64,000 bases of DNA from Bimuria novae-zelandiae CBS 107.79 (taxonomy: Eukaryota; Ascomycota; Dothideomycetes; Pleosporales; Didymosphaeriaceae), in the NCBI GenBank assembly GCA_010015655.1, contig ML976730.1, positions 262,371 to 326,370 on the forward strand, in the 5' to 3' direction. The notes under the pieces were generated by a model. It did not search any database, was not told the origin of the DNA, and saw only the letters and a program-made list of their open reading frames with translations. The translations under genes were made by a program, and so were the position numbers. Positions 12,570 to 23,952 of the stretch are shown here, piece by piece (position 1 is the first letter of the stretch; each line of letters starts with the position of its first letter).

Positions 12570-13287
12570 TATAGTACGTACTTTCTCTTTACAGTCTTTT
12601 TAGCTACCATTAAAGAAGATAAAAGCTTTTTTTATATACGCTAAGTAGTAGTTATTAGGGTACTTTTTTAGTATATAATTAATATACTGCTAAAACGTAG
12701 TTAGCGCGTTGGCTAGGCTAAAAGAAACTACTAGCTACTTATAAAAACTAAATTAGGTTTTAAACGCTATTTTCTATTCCTTGCCTTTCGCTATTTAAAG
12801 CTTATAAAAAAACTTAAATTATATTACATTTACTAAACCATTTAGCCTTCGCGAAGAGGTAAAGGGTCTTACTAATTAATAATAAAATATAGTAGTCCTT
12901 TTTTAAAATAGTATTTAAAGTTTAATAATTAATATAAAAACGTAGTCCTTTACTATGTTTCTTAGTAAATAATACTAGGGCGGCTGCGCTAGACTTACTT
13001 ACCTAAGTAAAGTTTTTATCTAAATGTTTAGTAAGCCCTTTCTGAAGGACAAGCAACTCTTTACGAGATATATTAAGTAAAAGGCTATAGAGGATTTTTA
13101 GGGTCTGGCCATCTTTTTCTATAAGCTGGATAAAAAGATCTACTTTAGGTCTATAGTATAGATGGAGCTTGTTAGCTTATTCCTTATAAAAGATACGCTA
13201 TAAGTCCTTAAAAGCTTTAGGTAGTAGCTTTTATAGTTTTACCTTTAGCTTGCGGGTTAACGCCTTCTATATATTTTTTATTAATAT

Positions 13288-13542
13288 TGTCCGTACGCAG
13301 TACGGGCAGCTACCATATGCGATATCGCAAGACAGGCGACAATGGTTGCGTGAGGCCGCACAGGCAAAGGCACAGGTCACAGGCACCGTGCGCGAACATC
13401 AATCCTTATAACCCTCTTTCCCCCGTACGTAGACAAGACAGACAAGACTTGAATACCAGACCCTTTTCTCACCCGTACCATCGTACAACTATCTAGCCCT
13501 ATCATATCGCGATATGCTTGGCTTAGTATAGCCCATTCAACA
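13288..13542 (-). repeat. Solo LTR (255 bp) inside element A2
   Basis: Read on the minus strand it begins TGTTGAATGG and ends CGGACA. The flanking duplication is ATATC on one side and ATATT on the other; the second copy lies before A, so a single CpA-to-TpA change explains the difference. Excision restores the gypsy frame 'VFSISIKN'. Base composition is ordinary, in contrast to the RIPed surroundings. It contains two short palindromes, TGCGATATCGCA and CATATCGCGATATG. Confidence 0.88.
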
Positions 13543-15599
13543 GATATAGAAAATACCTTAGCCCCGTTTCCTAGGCGTTAATTGCGCTAATTTAGAGCTA
13601 TAAAGGCTATAGTTAATACTCCTTAGGGCTTTATTAACAGTTTTTTATTTTCTTAATTATAGATATAAGTTCCTAACCTTCTAATTTAAACTAATTTCTG
13701 TACTAGGGCTAGTTTAACCCTATTCTGTTTTATTTAGATTAGACTAAGGATCTAATCATATAACTTATTATTAGGTAAAACGTATAATTATATTAGTTTT
13801 ATATAATTATTAAAATTTACTTTTAATTGGACTATTTCGCGTACGAAGAGTTGCGTATCTCTAATACTAATAAGCTTTTATAGGCAGGGTAGGTTCTTGC
13901 ACTCTAGGTAGGCTTTTATTATAAATTTGTATTATAAATTTAAAAGTTGGATAACCAGAATTAATTAGTATTAATATAAAGATAATAGTATCAATAAGCA
14001 AGCATACTACTACTAGTATTAAGTCTATCTATAGCCTTTAAAAAATATTAAAACTTATCTTTTATCCTTTTTTACTTTTCTCTCCTAGCGGCGACGATTG
14101 CTAGGAGGATTTAGTTTTCTAAATTAATTGAGGCTATATTAAACCTTTTATTAAGAAATTTTTTAGTAGTAGGTATAGCGACCCGAACTTGTGCTAGCTT
14201 TATTATAAGTAAAATTCTATACTACTTTACGCTATATCCTGTATCTCTATAATAAAAATAGAAACTATTCTTCTTATATGTTTCTATTACCTCGCGCGAC
14301 ACCCACATAGCTTATTTTTAGGTATTACTAGACTTATGTCTTATAGCTTTATTTATTACTTAGTATCTTTTTAAGGTTAGCTTAAGTAGGTTCTTAATTC
14401 ATCTCGTCTATTGCCCCGCTCTTATTAGAGAACTTTAGTAGTTATAATTTATTTTAAAAAAGGTTTTTTTATTAACTTTCTATTACACCTTTTATAGGTC
14501 CCAATTATTATCTATATCTACTATAATTATTTAGTCCTGTACGTTATGACGAAGTCTCTAAAAATATAAATTTTTTAAAATTTCTTAACTATACTCCTTA
14601 GCTTCTATGGCGTAGTTATTAAAGTTAAAGTTAAAGTTATAAAGCTTCTAGTTTCCTTATTATATTATAAGTAAATAGTTACGCGCAATATCTTTAGCTA
14701 GGTAATTATAAAAGTTATAGTTTAGTAACTTCTAAAAGTTAGCTTTAGTGTAGTTTAGATACGCTATTCCCACCGTCGCTATATATTTTATTAATTAACT
14801 AATAATAAATTTAGATATATTTTTAAGGTAGTCCCTATCCTCTAGAAGCTTATATTATAATGCTATTTTAAAATAGTAGTAATTGTGTTATTTGCTATTA
14901 AAATAGGCTAAATTCAGAATTTTAGAATAGTAGCTTCTTTCTTAGTTTAAAATAAGCTCTACTATTGAGGTTTTAGTAGCTCTATTTATTAGTCTACTTT
15001 TAATAGCTGTTTTGTACCCCCTATGTCTTAAGAGTATTATTATATTATTAGGGATTTATAGTATTCTTTTACTATTTCTTTAGTTAGTCTTTTTACTCTT
15101 TATATTAAAGCCTAAAAGGTATCCTAAATGTTAATAAGTTCCTTAACTTTACTTAGAAATTACTATATTTTATTTTTGACGACTCCTAATACCTAGAATC
15201 TAGTTATAAATAAGGAAACTATTCTTTTATCTTCTTAGCTATTACTTCTTTATAAGCTAATAACTTACTACGTATAATTATTTGCGGTAAGACGCGAATC
15301 TTTAGTAAAAAGTCTTATTTTTATTTTTATAACTTTTTTATTTAGTAAAGATAGTCTTACTAGCGTTAAGTATCTATTAAAACTTTTTTTTAATTACTTA
15401 TTAGGGAGAATTCTGTCTCCTTGCAGGTCTAGGCCTTACCTTTATGGTATTTATTTATATAAGTTTTTTTACTTTGTTCACTACTTTATAGCTTTTATTT
15501 ATAATTATATTTAAACCCTACTTTTCCCGTGATGAGTAAAAGTAATTAAATTTAATATAAGAGGTTAGGTGCTTAAGTAGCTAAAAGTACTAAAAGAAT

Positions 15600-15902
15600 A
15601 GTTATAAATTAAATAAAAAGTCTAAAGTTAAGTTTTAGGCGTTAAACTTATATATCTAGGATTCGCATAACTAGGGGTTAAGAATCTAAGGCAATAACTA
15701 GGCGTAGCCTATTATAGCTATAACTATACGCCTTTGCAGCAACACCTTGCGGACCTATATAGTAACTATATTACCCTCGACGGATATATAATCGGTGAAT
15801 CGCACCAGTAACAATTTAGTACGCTGAAAGTAGTATACATGGGCGTAGTTCGAGCACATAGTGTCCTGGCACCTCTACGCGTTCTGTATTTAAGTAGCTA
15901 GG
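15600..15902 (-). other. Unassigned relic next to element C
   Basis: This region is partly spared by RIP. On the minus strand it shows a stretch 'RCQDTMCSNYAHVYYF' that resembles 'RCQDTYYCNYLYVCWV' encoded at about 47.40-47.46 kb on plus, so it is probably another copy of the unidentified relic family at 46313-47476. No complete frame is present. Confidence 0.35.
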
Positions 15903-16390
15903 TATTATAAGGGCTTTCCGTACCAAAGCCTGTTCTATATTAGGGGAGGATAGGGTAAGGATAGAGTGCCTCGCGAATATTGAGTAGTTAATAGTTAATA
16001 AAATAGCTATAAGGTAGGTTAGGAATAATCTAACTCTATAATACACTATAAAATAACTAACTAAGAAGTTTATTAATTTTTTATAAGAGATATACTCGTA
16101 GTATATTAGATTAACTACAAGAAGTAGAAAAAGTATAGAGAAATTATTTAACTATACACTATTTATCATAGTTCTTACTATTATTAGAATTATTATTATA
16201 GTCCTACTACGGTCCTAAGGTCCTAAGGTCCCTAGGACCCTTAAGGTCCTATAGGATCTTATTATATAACTATTAATCTAAATTACTCCGCGCTTTCTTA
16301 TATTCCTTTACTTTAGTAGTTTTATTAATAATAACTCTCTTAGCGTAATTATTTAGTTATATTATTCTTATAGGGTTTATAATTATAATT
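15903..16390 (-). repeat. 3' LTR of element C
   Basis: It aligns along its whole length with 30309-30799. Its last 100 bp or so also match the end of the solo LTR at 24689-25140. It starts TATTATAAGGGC, where the other copies have TGTTATAAGG, a G-to-A transition. Confidence 0.8.
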
Positions 16391-16613
16391 CTATCCTCCT
16401 CCTTAAAGGTATAATCCTAATACCTTATTTTTTTTATATTACTATACTATTAATATATAAGGTTTAATTTTTATAAAGGTACACGTTTCCGCTTCTTAGG
16501 ATAAATTATAGCCTCCTTTATATTTTCCTTACCTTATTAACTGTACTAAAAGTTTTTTATTTTTTTTCGCGAAACGTCGTGTTCGCGTAGGTCTAGTAAA
16601 GTCTTAAGATTTA

Positions 16614-16786
16614 TGTTGCGGGAATTATCCCTTGTAGGTACCCTAATCGGAAGGATCAGGTGGAACGGGCAAACATAACACCGAATACTCGGTATAAATA
16701 CTGCTCTTACAGCAACTTTTCATATGTTACTGATCAATTAATTCGATCTCCGAACTATATACTATCCAGCTCATTTACTCTCCACA
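16614..16786 (+). repeat. Solo LTR (173 bp)
   Basis: It starts TGTTGCGGGA, ends CTCCACA, and is flanked by ATTTA at 16609-16613 and 16787-16791. A TATAAATA box lies near 16695. It is not RIPed, unlike the sequence on both sides. Confidence 0.9.
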
Positions 16787-16869
16787 ATTTAATTATAGCG
16801 TTAAGTTATAAGTAGTATTGAAAGTTAAAACTATATTATTTTATAGATACTGCCCTTAGGTAGTACGCT

Positions 16870-17155
16870 ACTTATATTTTAGTTTATACTAAGTATAGCC
16901 TATAGGTCCCTAAAAAAATATTAGGAGCTTCTTTAGAAGGAAAAGCGTAAGAAGCGTTTAGAGTTTTTTTATACTAAGGAGTTAGCTACTTACCTGAAGT
17001 AGGAGTTAGTAGAAGTTAAGGAAAAGAAGCATGCCTATGCTTTGCATAATCTTTATATTACTCACGCGATAAGAAGCCTTAGAGAAAAAAAAGGAAAAGA
17101 GATTCTAAAAGGTATAGTTACTACTAATACTCGCGAACTGTTGTAACTCTCACCT
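16870..17155 (+). pseudogene. Antisense accessory frame of element C (fragment)
   Basis: Between the element C integrase end and its 3' LTR, the plus strand (antisense to gag-pol) carries a Lys/Glu-rich register including 'KEKKHAYALHNLYITHA', interrupted only by TAG/TAA codons. Position, orientation and lysine-rich character match the antisense frame of element B at 47906-48425. No domain is recognised. Confidence 0.45.
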
Positions 17156-17278
17156 CTAGGGTCTAACATAAGCTAGTTATAGGCTAATCTTTCTTTATTT
17201 AACTTTAATTTTTTATTATTATTTAATATTTCTTCCTTCCTTACTAATTTTCTGTCTAAGGGTGTTATTAGTAATAAT

Positions 17279-17512
17279 TGTGAACCTAAGATGAGGCTGA
17301 AAAGTGATAATATGCATAATCTACGAAGGGTAAGCGCTGAGGGCGTATATACCAGCAGTCAGGAGTCACCGCTCCTCTGGGAAGCTGCATACGCCAGCAA
17401 TCAGGTGTCACCGCTTCTCCGGAAAGCCGCATATGCCAATGAAACATAACTAATAAAGGAAAACGAGCCATCTCCAGGCTGGCAGTCTTCACCGGAAGCT
17501 TCACCTATTACA
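17279..17512 (+). repeat. Solo LTR (234 bp)
   Basis: It begins TGTGAACC, ends TATTACA, and is flanked by ATAAT at 17274-17278 and 17513-17517. It contains two imperfect tandem units with CCAGCA(G/A)TCAGG. Composition is normal inside a RIPed host. Confidence 0.88.
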
Positions 17513-18604
17513 ATAATTTATTACTAATTTTTAATAGTTCGTGAGATTTTCCTCTAGTTCTTAAGTATTATAGTATTCTAGCTATCTTTTCTATTTAGCT
17601 AAGTATTTAAGCTAACTTTAGGCTATTTGTAGATCCTTGATTTCTTTAACCTTATACTTATTATTTTCTGGGTCTAACTAGATCGTAACTAGAGCGTCTA
17701 GTAGTGCTAGTTTTAAAAGTAATTTATAAAATATAGGATATATCTTCGTGCCTAGTAGTAAGAGTAGCTTTATTATAACTAGTCCCTTAGTTTCTTGTAC
17801 CTTAAAATAGCCTACTTAAAGGTAATTTAGTTTTCTGCTAGGTCATTTTATCCATAGAAATATTTATAATAAGAAGTCTTTATCCCCCCTTTTAAAGGTT
17901 AATCCCTTAATCCTTTACTTATTTGCGTTTTTAGATACTATAAGAGCTCTTTAGGTAATTTATTTTTATAAGACTTTATAAAGTTCCTTTATTTTTTTTC
18001 CACATCCTAGGCTTTCGTAAAAATGCTTTTTATATTTCTTAGATCTTAGTAAGGAACTAGCTTATATCTATAATTAGCGTAGTGTAGAGAGTATTATGTC
18101 ATTTCTAACCTTGCGCTATTATATGCTAGCTAGGCTATTAGTAGTAACTCTACCTAATTATCCTATTATTTATTAACGTAGAATCGTAGGTACTATTCTA
18201 AAGTTTAATTCGTACGTTCCGTTTGTCTATTACTCTAGGGTTAGAAACTTGTTAAGAGTTTTCTATTAACACCTAGAGCTACTATAAAGGTATTCTAGTA
18301 ATTAGACGTAAAGAGCTTATCTCTATTTATAATAAATTCCTTTAGTAGTCTATATTCTATAAATACTACGTTGTCTACCTTATAGGCTAGTTCTTCTACT
18401 ATTATAAATTTTTTTATAGGTCTGAATTTGGCTGCCTTGGTTAGAAAGTCTACTATTATTATAATAGTGTTATATATTTACCTTGTTCCTGGCTGTGGCG
18501 ATCCTAATAGCTTTATTATAAAGTCTATTATTATACTCTACTGAAGTCGTTTGGCTACCTATAGTAGTTATAATAGTCTATAAAGTTTATATCTCTTTAG
18601 CTTA

Positions 18605-20451
18605 ACGTGGTTCACCACCGAGCGGGCCAACCCCACCGAGCGGGCCACTTTTTAAAAGTCAGTCTATTGCGAAGCGCCTCCTACAACACCACTACAATTT
18701 ACTATAATTCGTAGAACATAGAAATACTATTCAGACTTATCGCTATTAGATGCATCTATAATTTCTACTGCGCAGGTGCGAGCGTTGTGGCCAGCTTCGC
18801 CGCAACGTCCGCAGAGCCTCTGCCCACGCACCCTCTTTGCAGACTCTTTACCCTCCTTTTGCCCACTACTATCCTTTTTAGCCATTAAATTAACTACCTC
18901 TCTTACTATAAATGTCTTAGCTGCCTAAATATACTTCCTCTTTTAACTTTTTACCTCTATCACTATCTCTACTACCTTGCAAAGCCCTGCTATTTTTTAT
19001 TATATTAACACTATTTCGTGCCCTATTAATATAACACCTTTGTTAAGCTACTTAACAGCTCTAAGAAGCGGAGAAACTAGTAAATCTCTGTGCTTCTATA
19101 CACGCTCACGAACTAGTGTTAACTAAGCCTCTATCTCGCGGAGGTTGCTTAGTATTTTTAATTCCTATAGGGTGTCCTCTGCATTAGGTGGTGTTAGCGT
19201 ACAAAAAACCACATTAAGTCTTAATAACACCGCCTCTAGGTCGTGTAGAACTAATCTAGCGCCTTTAAAGCCTGCGCAGATGTTCGCCTTTATTATTACT
19301 TTCTTAAAAGCTACTTTAAAGGCTAGTAGAAAGGCCTCCTTCTTAATCTACTTAGTGCCGTACCGTGCTAAGCTACTAATCTTATTGCTATACGCCCGCT
19401 TTAAAGGCGAAAAACAACCCACATCAAGTGGCTGCAAGAGGTGTGATAAGTGTAGAGGCATATAGAGAATAATAATCTTCTATTCCTTATAGTATTTATA
19501 GAATTCGTGTGAGCAGTGGCTCTTGTGGCTATCTATAATTAGTAGCTAGTGTGCACCCAAACTACGCGCCTTAGTATAGGTATTAAAGTGCCTTAGCTAG
19601 GCAAGGCTAAGCTTGTTTAACGTCTAGCTATTAAGACTAACTTTAATAACCTAGTCTCGGGGTAGATTGTAGAACTAGGACGTGATTAGAACCTTGCTAG
19701 GAAAGATAAGAAAGGGTAGTAGAGCCTAGCCTTTAGCGCTAACACCTTAGATATTAGTAACTTACCTATAGTTATTAGGTTAAATCTTTTTTAGGTTGCT
19801 TCGCTTCTTAGAGCCTGTAAAGACCATCTAACCCTGTATTACCCCTATTATAAAGCCTGTCTCGTCGAAGTTATACGTGTCGTCATCAGCGATACCGTAC
19901 TTAGCCTTAGTATTAGTAACTAGCTCGAACTAGGGCGTTATAATATATAGATCTTCGTTTAGGGCTTACTAACGATTATATAGATAGCTCTTTTAAAGCT
20001 TAATTTCTAGCGTACGCGTCTTAAGCCTGTCTACCTAGTGCTTACTAATAGGCTATCTACCGCGCTTAGCAAGTAGATTATTAGCTATATTTTAGACTAT
20101 ATCCCTTGTTGCACCTATTCCTCGCTAGTTAAGCTTAAGTATACGTTAGACTAGAGCCTCCTCCTCTAGCTTAGTTAGCTTCTTTAAGTTGGGCTCGCAA
20201 TCGCGTCGAGAGAGGGCTCCTTAGCGTTATTATTATACTATTATTTAAGGCACGCTAAAGGCTATAATAACGCGTCTTTTACTTTTATCGCGATCTTTAA
20301 TTATAGCTTAAATAGCAAGCTATAGTACGCTTTTAGTATAAGGTTGTTGCGCGTTATGTTGTGATGGCATTGTGGTATAAGCTGGAGGTGGGCTGCATTT
20401 AGCAAAGTTGGCCCGCTCAGTGGGGTTGGCCCGCTCGGTGGTGAACCACGT
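18605..20451 (-). mobile_element. Pogo-type DNA transposon inside element C
   Basis: This 1847-bp element has inverted repeats of about 52 bp beginning ACGTGGTTCACC and a TA duplication at 18603-18604 and 20452-20453. Each inverted repeat contains ACCGAGCGGGCCA twice, 18 bp apart. It lies in the integrase part of element C. It encodes a single-register transposase on the minus strand (18727-20370). RIP is moderate. Confidence 0.93.
18727..20370 (-). pseudogene. Pogo-type transposase with C-terminal zinc knuckle
   Basis: One register of 548 codons runs from ATG at 20370 to TAG at 18727 without a frameshift, with stops only at TAG/TAA. Features in order are an N-terminal basic segment, an HTH-type region with LKKLTKLEEEAL, the first catalytic Asp in YNFDETGFIIG, the second in LLIIDSHKSH, the third in LLQPLDVGCFSPLKRAYS, and a C-terminal CCHC knuckle CGRCGEAGHNARTC near 18.78 kb. 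The complete DDD triad and the knuckle match the large fungal pogo class related to element Y. A single intact piece of 106 codons on the opposite strand at 19145 is a shadow of this frame. Confidence 0.82.
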
Positions 20452-20613
20452 TATTCTTATACCATGCTAAATAGTTACTTATAACTTAAGGTACTACCTG
20501 CTAAAGTCTAAGAATAGTATATTTATTCGCGATTATACGCGTTATTTTTTTAATACCTAGGTATTCCTATTCTTATAATTCGTGTAGTTTACTAATTAAG
20601 ACTTCTTTATATC

Positions 20614-20838
20614 TGTCCGATTACAAGGCCTTTGTAATCCTGCACTATTGTTAATAGTGCAGTAGAGAATATAAGGCTGGCGCACCTCCAGCTGCACACT
20701 ATCCTAGTTAGTGCTAGCGTTAGGTCGGCACGTACTAGAGACCTCGCCTACGGCCAATCTCCATCACTCAATCAATCAACTTCATCAACTATCAAGATCA
20801 CACCATCTCAAAGTGACAGAATACCATTAAATCTCACA
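20614..20838 (+). repeat. Solo LTR (225 bp)
   Basis: It begins TGTCCGATTAC, ends ATCTCACA, and is flanked by ATATC at 20609-20613 and 20839-20843. Two hairpin-forming motifs lie near the start (TTACAAGGCCTTTGTAA and TGCACTATTGTTAATAGTGCA-like). It is not RIPed. Confidence 0.9.
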
Positions 20839-21599
20839 ATATCCTGATTTTACAAGAATTCTACCTCGGTAGTCTTAACGTATCTTGTTAAGTCTATTCT
20901 AGAATAGGTTGTACTCTTCTTGTTAGTCTATAGTACGTTATCTGTAGTCCTAAAAATTATATACCTCTAGTCTAGCGTAATACAGACTAGCGGAGTAGAC
21001 CTTAATTATTAATTAATTATATTTAATTGTTCCATTGTTTCTTACTTACAGTACTACGTTATATAGCTCTAGTTTATCTTTAGTAAAGTTTAATTTTCTA
21101 CTTAAGGCGTCCGCTATGCTATTAAGCGTTTTTAATTAATAGTATACTATAAAGTTAAAATTCGCTAGAAATTTAGCCTGTTGTACCTATTATTAGTTAA
21201 GTTTTTTTTATTAATATAAAGCTAGTAAGGTTTTAGTAGTTTATTTCTACCTTTATTTTAAAGCTTGCTTTACTAAATTAAGCTTTTTATTATTTAAAGA
21301 TATTTACTATCCTGAGTAGTTTTTTATTATAAACGTTATAGTTAAGTTCTGCTCCTAAGACCTTCCTTAAATAAATAAACTCTAGCCTCTATTTCTTATT
21401 CTTATACTATTATAAGAGTATTACTCCTAGTGCGAAGGCTAATACGTTTATCTCTATCCTTATAGGTCTTCTTACATTATATATCTGTAATAGTAGTGCT
21501 TATAGGAAAAGCGCTTTTAGTCTTATAAAAGCCTCCTTAGCGTCCTTAGTAAAGCTTATTTATTTATCTTTCTTTATAAGTCCTATTATTAGTACTATA

Positions 21600-22450
21600 G
21601 TCTTAGAGTAGTTTTTAATAAACTTCCGGTAAAAGTTAGTAAACCCTAGAAAAGACTAAATATCTTTTACTTAGATTCTAGCTATTTCTATATAGTAATA
21701 ATCCTTTTAAGACCTATAGCCCCGCCTTCCCTTAAGATAATAAATCTTAGGTACTTTATTTTTATAATGTGAAATTCGCATTTTTTCAGGTAAAAGAGTA
21801 ATTAATACTCTTTTATTGTTATAAGTACTTTTTTTATATGTTCTATATGCCCCTTAAGTACCCTAGTAAAATAGATAAGTACGTCGTTAAGGTAAGCCAT
21901 GTAGAATATATCTAAGTATTTATATAGTATTTTATTAATAAGCATCTAAAATATCACAAGCGTGTTTATTAGTCTAAAGGGCATTACTTAGTATTTATAT
22001 AGGCTATATTAGGTCTTAAACGCAGTCTTCTGTTCGTGTCGCTTAGCTATTTATATATAGTAATATCTATTACGTATTTTAAATTTTGTAAACCACTTAG
22101 CTCCCTGGAGTCTATCTATTAGCTATGTAATTAAAAGTAGTCGGTATTAGTTCTTAATTATTGCTTTATTTAACTATTTGTAATCTATATAAAGTCGTAG
22201 TTTACCATTCTTCTGAGATACCTAGAGTGTAGGAAAAGTCACTGGGCTTTAACTTTCTTATATATACTATTTCGCTAGTTTTTTTCTTAAGTAAACCTGT
22301 ACTTCTTTTTCTTAGTCAACAAATATTAGTTATAATTATTCTAGGCGTAGCTTAATGCCTTCTACTAAGGGTATCTTATAGTCTTATTTGTAGTTTTCTA
22401 GTAATTCTTCTTATTTAATCTCTTTAAAGAGTTTTATATACTCTTAGTAT
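21600..22450 (-). pseudogene. Reverse transcriptase remnant of element C
   Basis: Minus-strand translation near 21895-21925 reads MAYLNDVLI, the YLDD catalytic box with Asp changed to Asn by a G-to-A transition. Flanking sequence fits a gypsy RT and, further left, RNase H. Numerous TAG/TAA codons make it non-functional. Confidence 0.65.
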
Positions 22451-23952
22451 TTTAGTAAAATATTATTAGCTTTTGCCTCTTATCTTAGGCCTAAGTATTA
22501 TACCTAGATTAGCCTTACCTAGCCGAGATTTTCTTTTATAACTTTTATAATCTTAGTAGCTAAAAGTCGTTTAGTCTATCTTTTAACCCGCCCTACTAGG
22601 GCATCTAAGGTCGAGAGCTATATGTTTTATAATTTATGAATATTAGTAATTTTTAGCGTAGATCTTTAGCTAACTAACGTCTTTTTCTACTAGTTAATAA
22701 TAGGGTTATATTTTAAAAGCTAATTATACTTATTATTATTTTTAAGCTTCTAAGATCTTTTATCGTAAAGCTATATTAGCTTTATAATCTATTTAGGCTA
22801 ATAGGTAATAGCGTTATTTTAAAAGCGTAATTAGCCTCTACTATATCCTTAAGATAGCGTCCTATTTGCTAACTTACCTATACTAGTGTTTCCTTATTTT
22901 AGTATAGCAGGTTATATTTCTTTACTATTTTTAGAGATATTAGATATTTAGTTACTTTAGGGTCTATTAGCGATATTACTTAGTAACTACTAATTATAAC
23001 TTTTTTAGTTAGTTATAGGTTACTTATATCTATTTCTGCCCTTTTTGCCTTTATAGTCGCGTCTTTACTAGTAAGGTCTTTTATTTAGTGGCGTTCTAGT
23101 TTTCTAACTTATTATTAGCCTACTTGGTAGTATCCTAAAAAGCTTTTATCATCTTAATCTAAGTTCGTGTGGCTTTTTTTATTTCTATATTAGTTTTAGT
23201 CTTTTTCTATTACTTCTAGTGAAACGTTTTATAGGTACTCCTAGTATTTTTAATTTATAAGACCTCTTTTTCTTTTTAGGGTTCCCCGTGTCTTTTATAG
23301 CCTACAACTAGACATTCCTAAAATTTTAGATCCTAATAAAGTAGTGTTGATTCTAATACAATTATTTATTCTTTTTAACATAGGTATGCTAGGCAATCCC
23401 TGTTATAGTCTAGCTATCTAATGTATTATAGGTAATTAGGACTTGTACCCTCAGTCTATTAGTTTCCCGTAATTATTATTAATCCTATATTTATACCTTT
23501 AGGGTACTAGCCTATAGCTTCTTTATGTGCTTTATATATTTAGTATTTATTATTAAAGTACTTCTACTATCTTTGTTCCTTATAGTATCGTAACTATTCA
23601 TTAGGAAAATTTTTATAGTAGCTCATTATTAGTTTATAATTATTAATAATAAACTTATAATTAGGGTTTCCTAGCAACATCACTACTAATTCCTTTTTTA
23701 TCTAATATAGTAAGTAATTTTTTTATTATAAAGGAACTAGGCTACTTACTTATATTATTCTTAAATTTTAATCTACCACCCTAGTACTAGTATATTCCTT
23801 AGTACTTTATAGTAAACTTATAGGTTAACGTAGCCTTTAGCCCCTTAAGTTTAACCTTTTGCGTATAATCCTAGGGTGTGTGCATCTAACTATTAAATAC
23901 TTAGTATTTTCTTTCTACTAGTTAGAAAAGGACCTTATACTTATACTATAGC

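Larger units (their letters stand above)
8150..15600 (-). mobile_element. Gypsy element A2 (RIP-degraded), boundaries approximate
   Basis: Minus-strand translation gives gag-pol in the order expected for a chromovirus-like gypsy: pre-RT linker and RT (about 13.25 down to 10.4 kb), integrase (about 9.7 to 9.0 kb) and a chromodomain-like end (about 8.5-8.2 kb). The RT frame is split at the TA dinucleotide by the pogo element 10780-12569. Excising it restores a normal RT stretch (KEKVRTI followed by QNLKAAGLYLNIKK). Upstream, a solo LTR (13288-13542) interrupts the linker, and removing it restores 'KVFSISIKNIQKAL'. RIP stops (TAG/TAA) occur throughout. I could not find its LTR pair, so both ends are estimates. 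The right end abuts a different relic near 15.6 kb. Confidence 0.7.
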